From positions 1 to 62,970 of the forward strand of contig JADFXM010000044.1 in the NCBI GenBank assembly GCA_015233565.1: 62,970 bases of DNA, given 5' to 3'. Below the pieces are notes generated by a model, which was not told the DNA's origin, searched no databases, and was given only the letters and a program-made list of their open reading frames with translations. This DNA comes from Candidatus Rifleibacteriota bacterium. Its GTDB lineage: Bacteria; Muiribacteriota; Ozemobacteria; Ozemobacterales; Ozemobacteraceae. Shown one piece after another: positions 19,201 through 28,050 of this stretch; the first letter of the stretch is position 1, and each line of letters begins with the position of its first letter. Position numbers and translations under genes: made by a program.

Positions 19201-19390
19201 CCGAGGACATCGTTTCGGCGCTTCCTCCAGGCAAATACGTCGAAACAACGATAGTCGGGTAGTCAACCTGCGGCAACGCAGAAACTGGGAGTTGGACAAA
19301 TGCTGCAATACCTACAAGAAGCAGGGCCACCATCAAAAGCGTCGTGGCAACCGGCCGCCGAATGAACGGGTCGGACACACCAGCGTTCAT
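16268..19390 (-). CDS. mdtB: RND multidrug efflux transporter, MdtB-type
   Basis: A 1040-residue RND pump, middle gene of the mdtABC operon. The N-terminus (DPFIRRPVATTLLMVALLL...LPVSALPQVDYPTIVV) and MSSAVTTPLERQFGQMPSL follow MdtB closely, and TM4 carries GFVVDDAIVMIEN with the proton-relay Asp pair. Length and the duplicated porter/TM plan are complete. It overlaps mdtA by ATGA and mdtC by GTGA, so the three are translated as a coupled unit. It should assemble with MdtC in the inner membrane and with MdtA in the periplasm; an outer-membrane channel is not in this operon, the nearest candidate being at 21718. The G+C-rich codon use suggests acquisition from another lineage. Confidence 0.9.
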   Translation of the reverse strand: MNAGVSDPFIRRPVATTLLMVALLLVGIAAFVQLPVSALPQVDYPTIVVSTYLPGGSAETMSSAVTTPLERQFGQMPSLTQMTSVSSFGYSQITLQFDLDRSIDAAQQDVQAAINAASSYLPSQLPSPPTYSKSNPADQPILTLAINSDVMPLAQVDDFADSILAQKISQVTGVGLVTINGGQKPAVRIRVDPESLAGTGLTLEDVRSALVTANVNQPKGNIDGKRQDFALATNDQLYKAESFKSLVIAYANGSPVRLMDVAKAVDGVENGQLAGWADDKRAIIMNVQRQPGANVIQVAERVKALLRQLKPSLPQGIDVKILSDRTETVRASVEDVERTLVITIGLVIAVIFLFLRNVRATIIPSVAVPLSLIGTFGVMYIVDYSLNNLSLMALTIATGFVVDDAIVMIENIARYIEAGEQPFEAALKGAGQIGFTIVSLTVSLVAVLIPLLFMGGLIGRLFREFAVTLAVSIGVSAILSLTLTPMMCAHLLRPEPKEHERGWLYRLSERMFDWMIDFYDRGLKVVLYYKFTTLVITIATLILTLAMAAWIPKGFFPQQDTGMILGISQAGPDVSFPRMMELQQKLASVVLSDPDILNLGSFIGSDGTNPTTNSGRLAITLKPLEQRSSTAEEIIARLRPKLAAVDGIEVFLQSVQDLQIDSRVSRTQYQYTLQDPDMGELSQWAPKLLAALREEHILTDVTSDQETAGLQVKLTIDRDTASRLGVSPQVIDETLYDAFGQRQVSIIFTQLNLYQVILELRPSEAATAEALDKIYVRASSGAPVPLSAIVHRKTATTPLVINRQGQFPAVTISFNLSEGQSLSNAVKAIHEAQDRIGMPPSVRTDFVGAAQAFNQSLQSEPMLILAAIITVYIVLGVLYESYIHPITIISTLPSAGVGALLALYLCKTDFSVIALIGIVLLIGIVKKNAIMMIDFALEAERDHGLAPQQAIHQACLLRFRPIMMTTMAALLGGLPLALGTGMGSELRRPLGITIVGGLIISQVLTLYTTPVVYLYMDRFWRKLTRSPRPDAIPSVTEVAL

Positions 19391-20721
19391 TGAGACAACC
19401 TCCGCTTACCCTTGTGAACTTTGTTTGCAGAGTCATCAACTGAGGTCGTTTCAGTAGCATTTGAAATTTCTGAGGAAGCACTTGCATTCAAGGATTTGCC
19501 ACCTGAGCCAGGTCTTGTGGAAACCTTTGAGCCTGGGCGCAATTGAGACTGCCCATCGAGTACCACCTGTTCTCCCAGAGCAACACCGCTCTTCAAAACC
19601 GCAAGATCACCCTGCATTGCTTCCACCACTATGGCACGCATTTCAGCCGAGGAATCTGAAGCAATAATGTAAGCGAATGTCCCATTCGGACCTTGTTGTA
19701 CTACAGCTGCCGGAACGACCAGTGCATTCTTTCGCACTGAAAGCTGCAAGTGCGCCTTCACGAACTGATTCGGCCAAAGCTTTAGATTGGGGTTAGCAAA
19801 AATGGCCTTAAGCTTAATGGTGGCAGTCTGCTGATTGATCTGATTATCAATCACTGACAGAGTGCCTTCGCCAAGTAACTCGCCTTCGCGGTTGAGAGCA
19901 TTCACGATTAACTGAGCCCCCCCTGACATTTCCCGGATGACATCCGGCAAATCGTCTTCGGGGAGAGTAAAAACAACAGAAATGGGGTCAAGTTGAGTAA
20001 CAACCACTAAGCCTGATGCATCGCCGGAACGAACGACATTTCCAGGATCAATCAGTCGCAAACCCACCACTCCGTCAATGGGCGAAGTAATGCGAGCCAA
20101 GTCAAGATTGAGCTTTGCACTATCAATTGGCGCCTGATCTGAATTTACCTGGGCTTCAAGCTGGTCAACTTCAGCCTTTTGATCAGTTTCCTGTTGAACT
20201 GGTATTAGTTTCTGACTGGACAGTTTATTGAATCTTTCCAGATTGAGGCGGGAGTTTTTCAAGTTCGCCTGGTCACGGGCTCTCACACCTTCCGCTGCCT
20301 CAAGCTGAATCGCAAATGGACGCGGATCAATTTGTACAAGCAAATCGCCTTTTTTTACGTGCTGTCCTTCCTGGAAATAGACCCGGTCAATCCGCCCGTC
20401 AACCTGCGTCTTAATAGTCACGGTATTTAACGGCAAGACGGTCCCCAATCCATCACGCCAAACTGGTACATCCCGTTGTTCGACTTCCACCGCCTGAACA
20501 GGAACAATTCGATTCTTCAGTGCGCTCGCGGCGGCTGCGGCGGCAGAAGCAGCCTTTTCACGAGCCTGAAAAACCCACACACCACCTGCAACTGCAGCTG
20601 CCAATAACATTAATACAACAAAAATGGAAAGTATCGAACAACCAGCCGCCTCAGAATCTGAAGATGCCGAAGCGGTCTTCGCAACTGGAGCAGCTGAAAA
20701 GCTGGTTTCGTCTGGTTTCAT
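19387..20721 (-). CDS. mdtA: Periplasmic adaptor of RND pump, MdtA-type
   Basis: A 444-residue membrane fusion protein that would link MdtBC to an outer-membrane channel. It has an N-terminal membrane anchor (SIFVVLMLLAAAVAGGVWVF, about residues 31-50), an Ala-rich stretch, a lipoyl/biotinyl half-motif VDGRIDRVYFQEGQHVKKGD, an alpha-helical hairpin (about 150-205), the second lipoyl half (ITSPIDGVVGLRLIDPGN) and beta-barrel/membrane-proximal domains, then a Ser/Lys-rich tail. The start is preceded by AGGAG at about 12 bases. It is first in the operon mdtA-mdtB-mdtC and is divergent from the marR-led operon across a 508-bp control region, so that regulator might act on both. Confidence 0.88.
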   Translation of the reverse strand: MKPDETSFSAAPVAKTASASSDSEAAGCSILSIFVVLMLLAAAVAGGVWVFQAREKAASAAAAAASALKNRIVPVQAVEVEQRDVPVWRDGLGTVLPLNTVTIKTQVDGRIDRVYFQEGQHVKKGDLLVQIDPRPFAIQLEAAEGVRARDQANLKNSRLNLERFNKLSSQKLIPVQQETDQKAEVDQLEAQVNSDQAPIDSAKLNLDLARITSPIDGVVGLRLIDPGNVVRSGDASGLVVVTQLDPISVVFTLPEDDLPDVIREMSGGAQLIVNALNREGELLGEGTLSVIDNQINQQTATIKLKAIFANPNLKLWPNQFVKAHLQLSVRKNALVVPAAVVQQGPNGTFAYIIASDSSAEMRAIVVEAMQGDLAVLKSGVALGEQVVLDGQSQLRPGSKVSTRPGSGGKSLNASASSEISNATETTSVDDSANKVHKGKRRLSQ

Positions 20722-21229
20722 GCCTTTGTAGACTCCTGAAAAAAATATTTATAAAAAAAGCAATGGTTCAATGATTCACTCACTGTTTGAACTGCCATAG
20801 TTCAACTCGACCACAATGTTTATTCCTGACTTTGAAAATCATTAACGATTCCAGAAGAAATATCCATCAAATCTTTGTTGCTGAACACTCCTTCTGTGAA
20901 ATACAAAAAATTAACGCTTTCTTGCGCGACAAATATTATCCTAAAACACCTTCCCCTACAAGACGAAAATTTTAAAAAAGCCCTGTTCATTGTTCCCTTA
21001 ACCTTGAATTAATAATGTATTACGGCAATTTTTGTAAAAGTGTTAATTTTTGTAAAGACAAAATAAAAAGCAAACTGGACTCTCGAGGGGCTTTACAAAT
21101 TGCACAAAAGTTGTTTAAAAGGTATTCACAACTCAGAATCAATCAAGGATTCAAAGTTTTAGCAAAACAATTTTTTTTTGGAATTTTGTAAAAACCTCAC
21201 TTGATAAATTATTTATAGTATGATATTTT
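20722..21229. promoter_or_regulatory. Divergent control region between two efflux operons
   Basis: 508 bp separate mdtA (minus) from marR (plus). Two direct repeats of AATTTTTGTAAA lie at 21027-21038 and 21045-21056 with an 18-bp period, and a third, AATTTTGTAAAA, at 21182-21193. A perfect palindrome ATAAATTATTTAT at 21204-21216 lies only 14 bases before the marR start, a likely position for MarR autorepression. The short frame at 20787-20975 is not considered a gene. Which protein binds is inference. Confidence 0.45.
21204..21216. promoter_or_regulatory. Candidate MarR operator palindrome
   Basis: ATAAAT-T-ATTTAT is a perfect 13-bp palindrome overlapping the expected promoter of the marR operon. 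MarR-family dimers usually bind AT-rich palindromes next to their own gene; binding here is inferred from position only. Confidence 0.35.
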
Positions 21230-21718
21230 ATGATTCAACTATTTTTGGCTAAATTAATGAAAAAATCTATACCAATAGCTATTATCCATACGTTTTTTTC
21301 CTGTTTCCATGGAATCGGGAGAAAAATCAGACCCCTTTTTGAGGCACATGGTCTAACTGGTCCCCAATACGGGGCCATGAAGATTCTCCAGGCAAATGGA
21401 GCTATGTCCCCTTCAGAATTAAGCAACTTTTTGACTGTTACACCAGGAAACATAACTGGAATAATCGATAGACTAAGGAAACTAAAATTTGTTGAACGCC
21501 GACGCTCTTCATCAGATCGACGAGTATTGAAAATTGCTCTAACCACTGAGGGCAAAAAAAAGCTCGAAGAACTTATTCCGATTTGGGAATCGGCAATAGA
21601 GGATATTTTCAGAGAGGTTCCCATTGAAAGACAAAAGGAATTCCATCGGACCCTGAAAGAGATACAGGAAAGTTTAAAATTTACTCCGATGGTGGATTTT
21701 GATAAGGAGGCTGAGTAA
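21230..21718 (+). CDS. MarR-family transcriptional regulator
   Basis: A 162-residue cytoplasmic winged-helix protein. The recognition segment MSPSELSNFLTVTPGNITGIIDRLRKLKFVERR followed by the wing SSSDRRVLKIALTTEGKK is the hallmark of MarR regulators, which usually repress efflux genes until a ligand binds. A second possible start lies at 21257 (MKKSIP); neither has a clear ribosome-binding site, and a message starting near 21225 would be almost leaderless. The last codon overlaps the first of the TolC-type gene (TAATG), so the regulator is the first gene of its own efflux operon and probably autoregulates it. It may also control mdtABC across the shared intergenic region. Confidence 0.85.
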   Translation: MIQLFLAKLMKKSIPIAIIHTFFSCFHGIGRKIRPLFEAHGLTGPQYGAMKILQANGAMSPSELSNFLTVTPGNITGIIDRLRKLKFVERRRSSSDRRVLKIALTTEGKKKLEELIPIWESAIEDIFREVPIERQKEFHRTLKEIQESLKFTPMVDFDKEAE

Positions 21719-23136
21719 TGAAAAAAATGATAGCAGTTAGCGTCTTTTTTTTCTGTATGGCGTGGTCAGGAGCTTTTTCTGATCCAATTGCGAGTTTATC
21801 TTTCGAGAACAGGGGTCCGGCGATTGGACATCCTGATCTTCCATCACCCGAAAAGATTACTCTTTCAAATTGTATTTTAATGGCGTTATCTAACAACCGG
21901 ACAGTTTTACAGAGCAAAGCAAGCTCGGCAGTCGCTAAAGCAAAACGTGATCAGCTGTGGAAAGCACAGCTTCCAAACGCGGCTTTGCAAGTATCCAAAG
22001 TCAAATACAAGGAAGCTCTGAATCCCTTTTTATCATCTGAACAGGATGTTTCAAGGTTAGTGGTAACCCAGACCATTCAACCTTTCGGGAGATATGATTC
22101 TCAAAAGAAGGCGGCCATTTTTTCGATTCAATCTTCCGACGAAGCGGAGAGGAAAACTGAAATTGAAATCTCATTTCAGGCGGTGAAAACCTTTTACGAC
22201 CTTCTTCTTGCTCGCCATCTTGAGGAAGTCGCATCAGAATCAGTTTCTCAGTTGCAGCGTCATCGTGATCTCACTGAAACCCTTGTAAATGCTGGAGCAA
22301 ACCCAAAATTTGATCTTTTACGGGCCGAAGTACAGCTGTCTACTGCAAAACCGATCTTAATTAAAGCAACACATGCCAGAAGCACTGGACTTGCAGACCT
22401 ATTGAATCTTCTCGGATTAGACCCTTCAGCGCAACCTGAAATGGTGGGAACCTTTCCAGAAGACATAATAAACATTCCTGTCCCCGACGAAAAGAAGGCC
22501 CTCGAAATAGCTTTAAAAAATAGACCCGATGTAAGTTCAGCTAAAGCAGCGGTCGAAGCGGCAAAAAATCAACTTACGGCGGTAAAACAATCTCTTCAGC
22601 CAGCCCTCCAATTCAGCGGATATGCGGAAAGAAGCAGAGGCGCAAGATTACCGGTTGATGACCACTTGAGCAACATTGAGGTCCAGGCGAGTTTGAACTA
22701 TCCTTTCATGGATTCCGGGCTTACAGACGCTCAAGCAAGGGAAGCAAGAGCCAATTTACAAATATCCACGTTGGCTTATCAAAACACCGTCTCTACTCTT
22801 TTGGCAGATATCAGAAAAGCTATTTCCGGAGTGGAAGAAGCACGTGAAACTCTTCATTCTCAGGAAAAGAATGTTGAACAAGCTCTTGAAGCACTTGCAA
22901 TTGCGGAAAAAGCCTATGAAGCCGGAACAATGACCATTCTTGACTATCTGGACGCCCAATTAGCTCTTACTCAGGCGAAAACTCTTCGATTCCAGGGACT
23001 CCACGATCACGCGGTGGCAATTGCAGCTCTCGAACGCTCACTTGGAAAGATGCCTGGAACTCTAATTGATAAACAGAAAGGAAGTTCCACGGAAATAGTC
23101 GTTGGAGGAAACCAAAAATCTAACTCAAACAATTGA
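21718..23136 (+). CDS. TolC-family outer-membrane efflux protein
   Basis: A 472-residue outer-membrane channel of the OEP/TolC family. Signal peptide MKKMIAVSVFFFCMAWSGAF precedes a mature part built of two long helical repeats. The first opens with LSNCILMALSNNRTVLQSKASSAVAKAK and the second with ALEIALKNRPDVSSAKAAVEAAKNQ; both are typical of the family. The C-terminal helix pair includes AEKAYEAGTMTILDYLDAQLALTQAK. A strong AAGGAGG site lies at the end of marR and the start overlaps its stop by one base. It should form trimers joining the adaptor at 23744 and pump at 24796, and it may also serve MdtABC, which lacks its own channel. Confidence 0.85.
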   Translation: MKKMIAVSVFFFCMAWSGAFSDPIASLSFENRGPAIGHPDLPSPEKITLSNCILMALSNNRTVLQSKASSAVAKAKRDQLWKAQLPNAALQVSKVKYKEALNPFLSSEQDVSRLVVTQTIQPFGRYDSQKKAAIFSIQSSDEAERKTEIEISFQAVKTFYDLLLARHLEEVASESVSQLQRHRDLTETLVNAGANPKFDLLRAEVQLSTAKPILIKATHARSTGLADLLNLLGLDPSAQPEMVGTFPEDIINIPVPDEKKALEIALKNRPDVSSAKAAVEAAKNQLTAVKQSLQPALQFSGYAERSRGARLPVDDHLSNIEVQASLNYPFMDSGLTDAQAREARANLQISTLAYQNTVSTLLADIRKAISGVEEARETLHSQEKNVEQALEALAIAEKAYEAGTMTILDYLDAQLALTQAKTLRFQGLHDHAVAIAALERSLGKMPGTLIDKQKGSSTEIVVGGNQKSNSNN

Positions 23137-23743
23137 GATCGAACACACAAAAAACCCTTTAAACTAGAAAAAACTTGATTATGCCCATTTGGTGCCATTT
23201 TAAAATTAAAGAATTAGAGTGGTGTGTGCATTTCGAGCAAAATCAGATTTAATCTATGCTGAGTTTGTTGAAAAGTTCCAAAATTGGGCGAAAATACAAA
23301 AAATGAACCTTTTATTAAAAGCCATTTTAACAAACAGAAATTTTGCAATAACCCAAATTTTCTATAAATATGCAATATATTCTACTTTGACTTTTGTCGA
23401 TGAGAGTTTACATCGAAAAGTCCACCAAAAATACCCTAACAGACTCAACACTTGGGCTTCGACAATAGCCCTTCCCAATGATTCTGGCACTCCAACGTTG
23501 CAGCCCCACTCAACCTCTTTTAAACTGCGAATGATGCTAATTACAATACGATTCAGAGAAAATAACTTTGGGAAGAAGCAAATCATTATTAAATCAAGTT
23601 TTGAGCAACTTGGAGAGAAGTTTAAATGGAACAGTAGGCTGATATTCAAAGTTCACGAAATTGTCTTTGATCTTAAATTTTTTTTCACACAAAGCCGTTG
23701 AAAGTTTATCGAAATTATTATGTTCATTGCAATGGAGGAAAAA
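23137..23743. other. 607-bp gap inside the efflux operon
   Basis: An unusually long gap separates the TolC-type gene from its adaptor. It contains family D repeat copy 1 (23511-23633). A 160-codon frame (23219-23701) crosses it without a ribosome-binding site, and the two family D copies differ at many first and second codon positions, so I treat it as non-coding. No terminator was seen. Confidence 0.5.
23511..23633 (+). repeat. Family D repeat, copy 1
   Basis: About 123 bp closely similar to 42434-42555. Ends carry CTTTTAAAC and GTTTAAATGG, a rough inverted pair. The differences between the copies are spread without codon periodicity. Mobility is suspected from dispersed occurrence only. 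Confidence 0.65.
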
Positions 23744-24787
23744 ATGCTTAATAGTAAAGATCGCTCTTTTTGTTTTCTTCTTTTTTCGATTTTTGTTTTA
23801 ATTTTGATGTTGGGAATATGCAGATCCGCCAATGCGGAGTCCGGCCCAAAAGCTGAATCCGCTCCCTCACTAGCTTCAGCTAGCATTGCAGAGCCTGTTT
23901 CGGAAAAGGAAGGTCTTGCAAAACTAGGTGAAATAACCGGAGAATTAGCAGCCAATCGACGTGTAGCACTTTCATTCAAAGTTTCCGGAAAACTGAAGGA
24001 AATGTCATTTAATTTGGGGGATCGTGTTGAAGCTGATGTTCCTGTTGCCTACCTCGATTCGAGAGATTATGAAGTTTCCCTGAAACAGGCGCAAGCCGGC
24101 TTGGATGTCATCAAAGCCAAATTGAAACAGCAGGAAAATGGTGCCCGCCCCCAGGAAAAGAAACAAGCTAATGAATTAGTCAAGCAGAACAAAGCTGCTG
24201 ACGAAAATGCCCAGGCAGAGTTAAAGAGAATTCAAACTCTTTTCTCCGTAGGTGGAGCTTCAAAACAAGCCCTTGACGCCGCTATCGCCAAAGCGGAAAT
24301 TACCGCAACACAATACCGATCGGCTCTTGAGTCAAAAGAACTGGTTTTCGCCGGCCCTCGGGAAGAAGATCGCGAGGCAACTCGCGCACAGATTCGCCAA
24401 CAAGAGGGTGTCGTTGAGAATTGCAAACTTCAGCTTGAATATACCACTCTTCGAGCGCCATTTTCCGCACTGGTTGCCCAAAGAAATATCGACGAGGGTG
24501 CATATCTTACAAATACAACCACAGTTTACACTCTCGTAGAGAATGACCCAATAATTGCCGGGATAGACGTTCCTGATACCTTTATCTCTCATTTTAAAAA
24601 GGGCCTTCAGACAGAAATCAAAGTATTTGCTTTTCCCAAGGAACCTTTCAAAGGACAAGTGATACGCATATCACCAGTGGTTGACCAAAAAACTCGTTCC
24701 TTCAGAGTTGAAATTTCGATAAGAAACCCTGATTTTCGACTCCAACCCGGGATGTTTGTCACTGCCCGTTTTCTTCCCGAAAACTGA
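23744..24787 (+). CDS. RND pump periplasmic adaptor (HlyD/MFP family)
   Basis: A 347-residue membrane fusion protein. The start at 23744 is chosen over 23720 because GGAGG lies six bases upstream. A signal/anchor (FCFLLFSIFVLILMLGICRSANA) is followed by the split lipoyl domain (GKLKEMSFNLGDRVEADVPVAYLD and YTTLRAPFSALVAQRNIDEGAYL) around a long helical hairpin with Gln/Glu/Lys-rich coiled coil (about residues 125-225). It ends after the beta-barrel domain (VVDQKTRSFRVEISIRNPDFRLQPGMFVTARF), lacking an extended tail. It lies eight bases before the RND gene and is likely co-transcribed with it. Confidence 0.85.
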   Translation: MLNSKDRSFCFLLFSIFVLILMLGICRSANAESGPKAESAPSLASASIAEPVSEKEGLAKLGEITGELAANRRVALSFKVSGKLKEMSFNLGDRVEADVPVAYLDSRDYEVSLKQAQAGLDVIKAKLKQQENGARPQEKKQANELVKQNKAADENAQAELKRIQTLFSVGGASKQALDAAIAKAEITATQYRSALESKELVFAGPREEDREATRAQIRQQEGVVENCKLQLEYTTLRAPFSALVAQRNIDEGAYLTNTTTVYTLVENDPIIAGIDVPDTFISHFKKGLQTEIKVFAFPKEPFKGQVIRISPVVDQKTRSFRVEISIRNPDFRLQPGMFVTARFLPEN

Positions 24788-24795
24788 GGTAAAAA

Positions 24796-27700
24796 ATGAA
24801 TCTCGCTGAAATCTGCATTAAAAGGCCTGTTTTCACACTGATGATGATGACTGCACTGGTAGTGCTTGGCATCTTTTCCTACAACCAACTCGGCCTCGAT
24901 CTTATGCCAAAAATGGATTTTCCAATTGTCAGAATTTATGCAACTCTCCCCGGAGCAAGTCCCGAGGAAATGGAAACCGAGATTGCCAAACCTATTGAAG
25001 AAGCTGTCAACACAATCGGTGGAATTGATACCCTGACCACGAAATGCTTATTCGGGGTAGTTCAGGTGGTTGTTAGATTCAACCTGGAAAAAGATATCAA
25101 CATAGCTGCCCAGGAAGTCCGGGATAAAATTTCCCTGGTGGTAAAAAACTTTCCTCAAGGAACTGATCCGCCCGTCGTTGAAAAATTGGATCCTGATTCC
25201 GCACCCATTATAACCCTTGTGGTTTCTTCAAAAATGCCTTTAAGAGAACTTACATTTTATTGCAAAAAAAGGATTAAGGAACCCCTTGAATCTATCCAGG
25301 GAGTTGGGCAGATACAAATGGTCGGTGGCCGGGAAAGAGAAATTTGGACAATCCTGGATGCTGCCAAACTCACCAAATACAGCATCTCTGCCGGGCAAGT
25401 TAAAGATGCGATTGCCAATCAGAATCTTGAAATTCCCGGTGGAAATGTGACAAATGGCCCTGATGAATATACTCTGCGAACATTAGGAAGAATCGAAGAT
25501 CCCAAAAAATTCGCCGAAATTATTGTTTCAACTCAGAATGGAATTCCCATCCGAATTTCCGACCTGGGTGAGGTCGTTGATGGCGAACAAGAACCTCGCA
25601 CTCAAGCACGCCTCGACGGAAAAAATTGTCTTTCCATGGTCGTTCAAAAACAATCCGGGGAAAACACTCTCGACGTCATCGATGGAATTAACAAGCGCCT
25701 TGAGGAGCTGCAAATAAATTTCCCCAAAGATTTGGAAATTATTAAAATACGTGATCAATCAAGATTCATCAAAAGTTCGCTCCATGAATTGAATTTGCAT
25801 TTAGTCCTGGGCTCACTACTTGCATCGTTGTCAGTTCTTTTTTTCATGGGAAACATCGCTTCCACATTGATTTCAGCCCTTGCAATTCCTGTTTCCATCA
25901 TATCAACTTTTCTTTTGATGAAATACATGGGGTTTACCCTGAACAACATGTCGATGCTCGGCTTGACTCTCGCAGTTGGAATCGTCATCGACGATGCAAT
26001 TGTTGTTCTTGAAAATATTTTCAGACATATGGAAGAAAAGAAAAGTGATGCTGTAACCGCAGCCCGTGAGGCAACTGCTGAAATCTATATGGCAGTCATG
26101 GCAACTTCGCTTTCTCTTGCAGTAATATTTGTACCAGTTGCTTTCATGTATGGAATCATTGGCAGGCTTCTGAATAACTTTGGACTCACTATTGCATTTG
26201 CAATTTTGATCTCAATATTTGTTTCATTCACACTTACCCCGATGCTATGTTCCGTGGTATTCCAATACAAGTTTGTAAAAGGATCAGGACACAGCAAGTC
26301 ATCCTTTTTTTATAACCTGATTGAGAGAGCTTACGAAAAAATGCTTTCTTTTTCTCTTAAGAGAAGATGGTTTATTATTCTAATCGCGCTCCTTTGCATA
26401 TTATCAATTAAACCCGTCGGCAAACTTATCAAAACCGATTTCATTCCCAACGACGACACTAACGAATATACTATTTACCTGCGTGCCGACGAGGGATGTT
26501 CACTCGAAGGCAGCCTTACTATGTTGAAAGAAATCGAAGCCAAGATTTCCAAACTCCCTGGAATCGTTCATATTTACGGCAGTGTTGGTGAAGGCGCAAG
26601 CGCTGGAGTTAATGAGCTAATGATTTATGTCCAGTTGAAAGATTTGCTAGAGCGTGATTTTACCCAATTTGAAGCAATGGAAAAAGCCCGCGAAATTCTC
26701 AAACCCTACAGAAAATATCGCCCTGGAGTTCAGGCGGCAGGCACAAGCATAATGTCCGGAAGAAACTCAGATTTGAACTTTTTTATCAATGGCCCCGACA
26801 TTGACAAAATGCGCGCTTACTCAGACGAAATTATTAAAAAATGTCTGGGAAACTCAAATTTCGCAAATGCCGAAACCTCACTAATCGACCCCAAACCTGA
26901 AGTCCATGTTCTCCTCGATAGAGACAGAGCATATCGAATGGGCGTAAAAATGGAGCAAATCTCAAATGGTCTTAGAACTCTCGTTGGGGGGCAAGATGAA
27001 ATCAGCAGATTTAAAGAAGCCGATGAATTATATGAAGTAAGAGTAAGACTTAACGCCAATAATCGTGATAAAGCGGAGGCCATCTCAGCATTGATGTTCC
27101 CAACTTCAAATGGTTCAATGGTAAGACTGGACAGCATTGCATCGGTGAGTTACGGTCTTGGTCCTTCTGAAATAGACCGACAGGATCGCCAAAGAAGCGT
27201 TATGATCACCGGCAATCTTTCCTCTACCGGCGCTTTGGGCGATGTTAACGAGTTTGTAATGAAAACAGCCAAAGAATTGAAAATGCCCCCTGAATATGTG
27301 TATGGTTTAACGGGACGGGCAAAGGAAATGGAAAGAACCAAAAAAGGCTTTATGACCGCTTTTTTCATGAGTGCGATATTCATGTATATGATTCTTGCAT
27401 CTCAATTTGAAAGCCTTTTACACCCTATTACCATTATGTGTTCCCTGCCACTCTCAATTCCTTTCGCACTATTTTCTTTGTTTATCACGGGAAACACCCT
27501 TAATGTGTATTCTGCACTTGGAGTATTCATGCTTTTTGGAATTGTCAAAAAGAACGCAATTCTTCAAATCGATTACACCAACACTCTCCGGGAAAGGGGT
27601 CTTGAAAGGCACAAAGCTGTCATGGAAGCAAATCTGGCAAGGTTTCGTCCAATCATAATGACCACTATAACATTGGTGGCAGGAATGCTCCCCATGGCAC

Positions 27701-27885
27701 TCGGGAAAGGACCGGGGGCCGCTACCAGATCGGCCATGGCTATTACGGTGATCGGTGGGCAAAGCCTTTGTTTATTAATTACACTGCTTCTGACACCTGT
27801 AGCTTACACTTTGTTCGACGATCTGGTTAACTTCATCCTTCGACTGGCTCCTAAATTCGAAAAGGAATCAACCTCTCCTAAATAA
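24796..27885 (+). CDS. RND-family efflux transporter (AcrB/MexF-like)
   Basis: A 1029-residue inner-membrane pump. The N-terminus (AEICIKRPVFTLMMMTALVVLG), porter motif PIVRIYATLPGASPEEME, the TM4 relay GIVIDDAIVVLENIFRHME and the C-terminal RPIIMTTITLVAGMLPMALG mark the HAE1-like RND group. Twelve segments are present and no truncation is seen. It has AT-richer composition than mdtB/mdtC and is clearly a different lineage of pump. It is preceded by GAGGT and follows its adaptor directly; a strong terminator ends the operon. Substrate unknown; the MarR regulator argues for inducible export of a toxic or signalling compound. Confidence 0.88.
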   Translation: MNLAEICIKRPVFTLMMMTALVVLGIFSYNQLGLDLMPKMDFPIVRIYATLPGASPEEMETEIAKPIEEAVNTIGGIDTLTTKCLFGVVQVVVRFNLEKDINIAAQEVRDKISLVVKNFPQGTDPPVVEKLDPDSAPIITLVVSSKMPLRELTFYCKKRIKEPLESIQGVGQIQMVGGREREIWTILDAAKLTKYSISAGQVKDAIANQNLEIPGGNVTNGPDEYTLRTLGRIEDPKKFAEIIVSTQNGIPIRISDLGEVVDGEQEPRTQARLDGKNCLSMVVQKQSGENTLDVIDGINKRLEELQINFPKDLEIIKIRDQSRFIKSSLHELNLHLVLGSLLASLSVLFFMGNIASTLISALAIPVSIISTFLLMKYMGFTLNNMSMLGLTLAVGIVIDDAIVVLENIFRHMEEKKSDAVTAAREATAEIYMAVMATSLSLAVIFVPVAFMYGIIGRLLNNFGLTIAFAILISIFVSFTLTPMLCSVVFQYKFVKGSGHSKSSFFYNLIERAYEKMLSFSLKRRWFIILIALLCILSIKPVGKLIKTDFIPNDDTNEYTIYLRADEGCSLEGSLTMLKEIEAKISKLPGIVHIYGSVGEGASAGVNELMIYVQLKDLLERDFTQFEAMEKAREILKPYRKYRPGVQAAGTSIMSGRNSDLNFFINGPDIDKMRAYSDEIIKKCLGNSNFANAETSLIDPKPEVHVLLDRDRAYRMGVKMEQISNGLRTLVGGQDEISRFKEADELYEVRVRLNANNRDKAEAISALMFPTSNGSMVRLDSIASVSYGLGPSEIDRQDRQRSVMITGNLSSTGALGDVNEFVMKTAKELKMPPEYVYGLTGRAKEMERTKKGFMTAFFMSAIFMYMILASQFESLLHPITIMCSLPLSIPFALFSLFITGNTLNVYSALGVFMLFGIVKKNAILQIDYTNTLRERGLERHKAVMEANLARFRPIIMTTITLVAGMLPMALGKGPGAATRSAMAITVIGGQSLCLLITLLLTPVAYTLFDDLVNFILRLAPKFEKESTSPK

Positions 27886-27897
27886 AATGAACTTTTT

Positions 27898-27931
27898 AAC
27901 TCCCTCGAAAATATTCGAGGGAGTTTTTTTT
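27898..27931 (+). terminator. Strong Rho-independent terminator
   Basis: A perfect 12-bp stem, AACTCCCTCGAA with TTCGAGGGAGTT, closes a four-base loop (AATA) and runs into eight T. It ends the marR-tolC-MFP-RND operon. Confidence 0.85.
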
Positions 27932-28050
27932 CAACAACAAATAAACGCTATCTTTCCAAAATCCTAAAAATGTGCGAAACCCCACTTGAAAAAAAACTCC
28001 ACGAGGACTATACTCTCTACGCTTTGCAAACTAGGTTAGGAGTTGAAGCA

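Noticed and set aside
20787..20975. 62-codon frame upstream of mdtA
   Set aside because: No ribosome-binding site, lies in the divergent promoter region, product not recognisable.
23219..23701. 160-codon frame between the TolC-type gene and the adaptor
   Set aside because: No ribosome-binding site, low-quality composition, and part of it is the family D repeat whose two copies differ without codon pattern.
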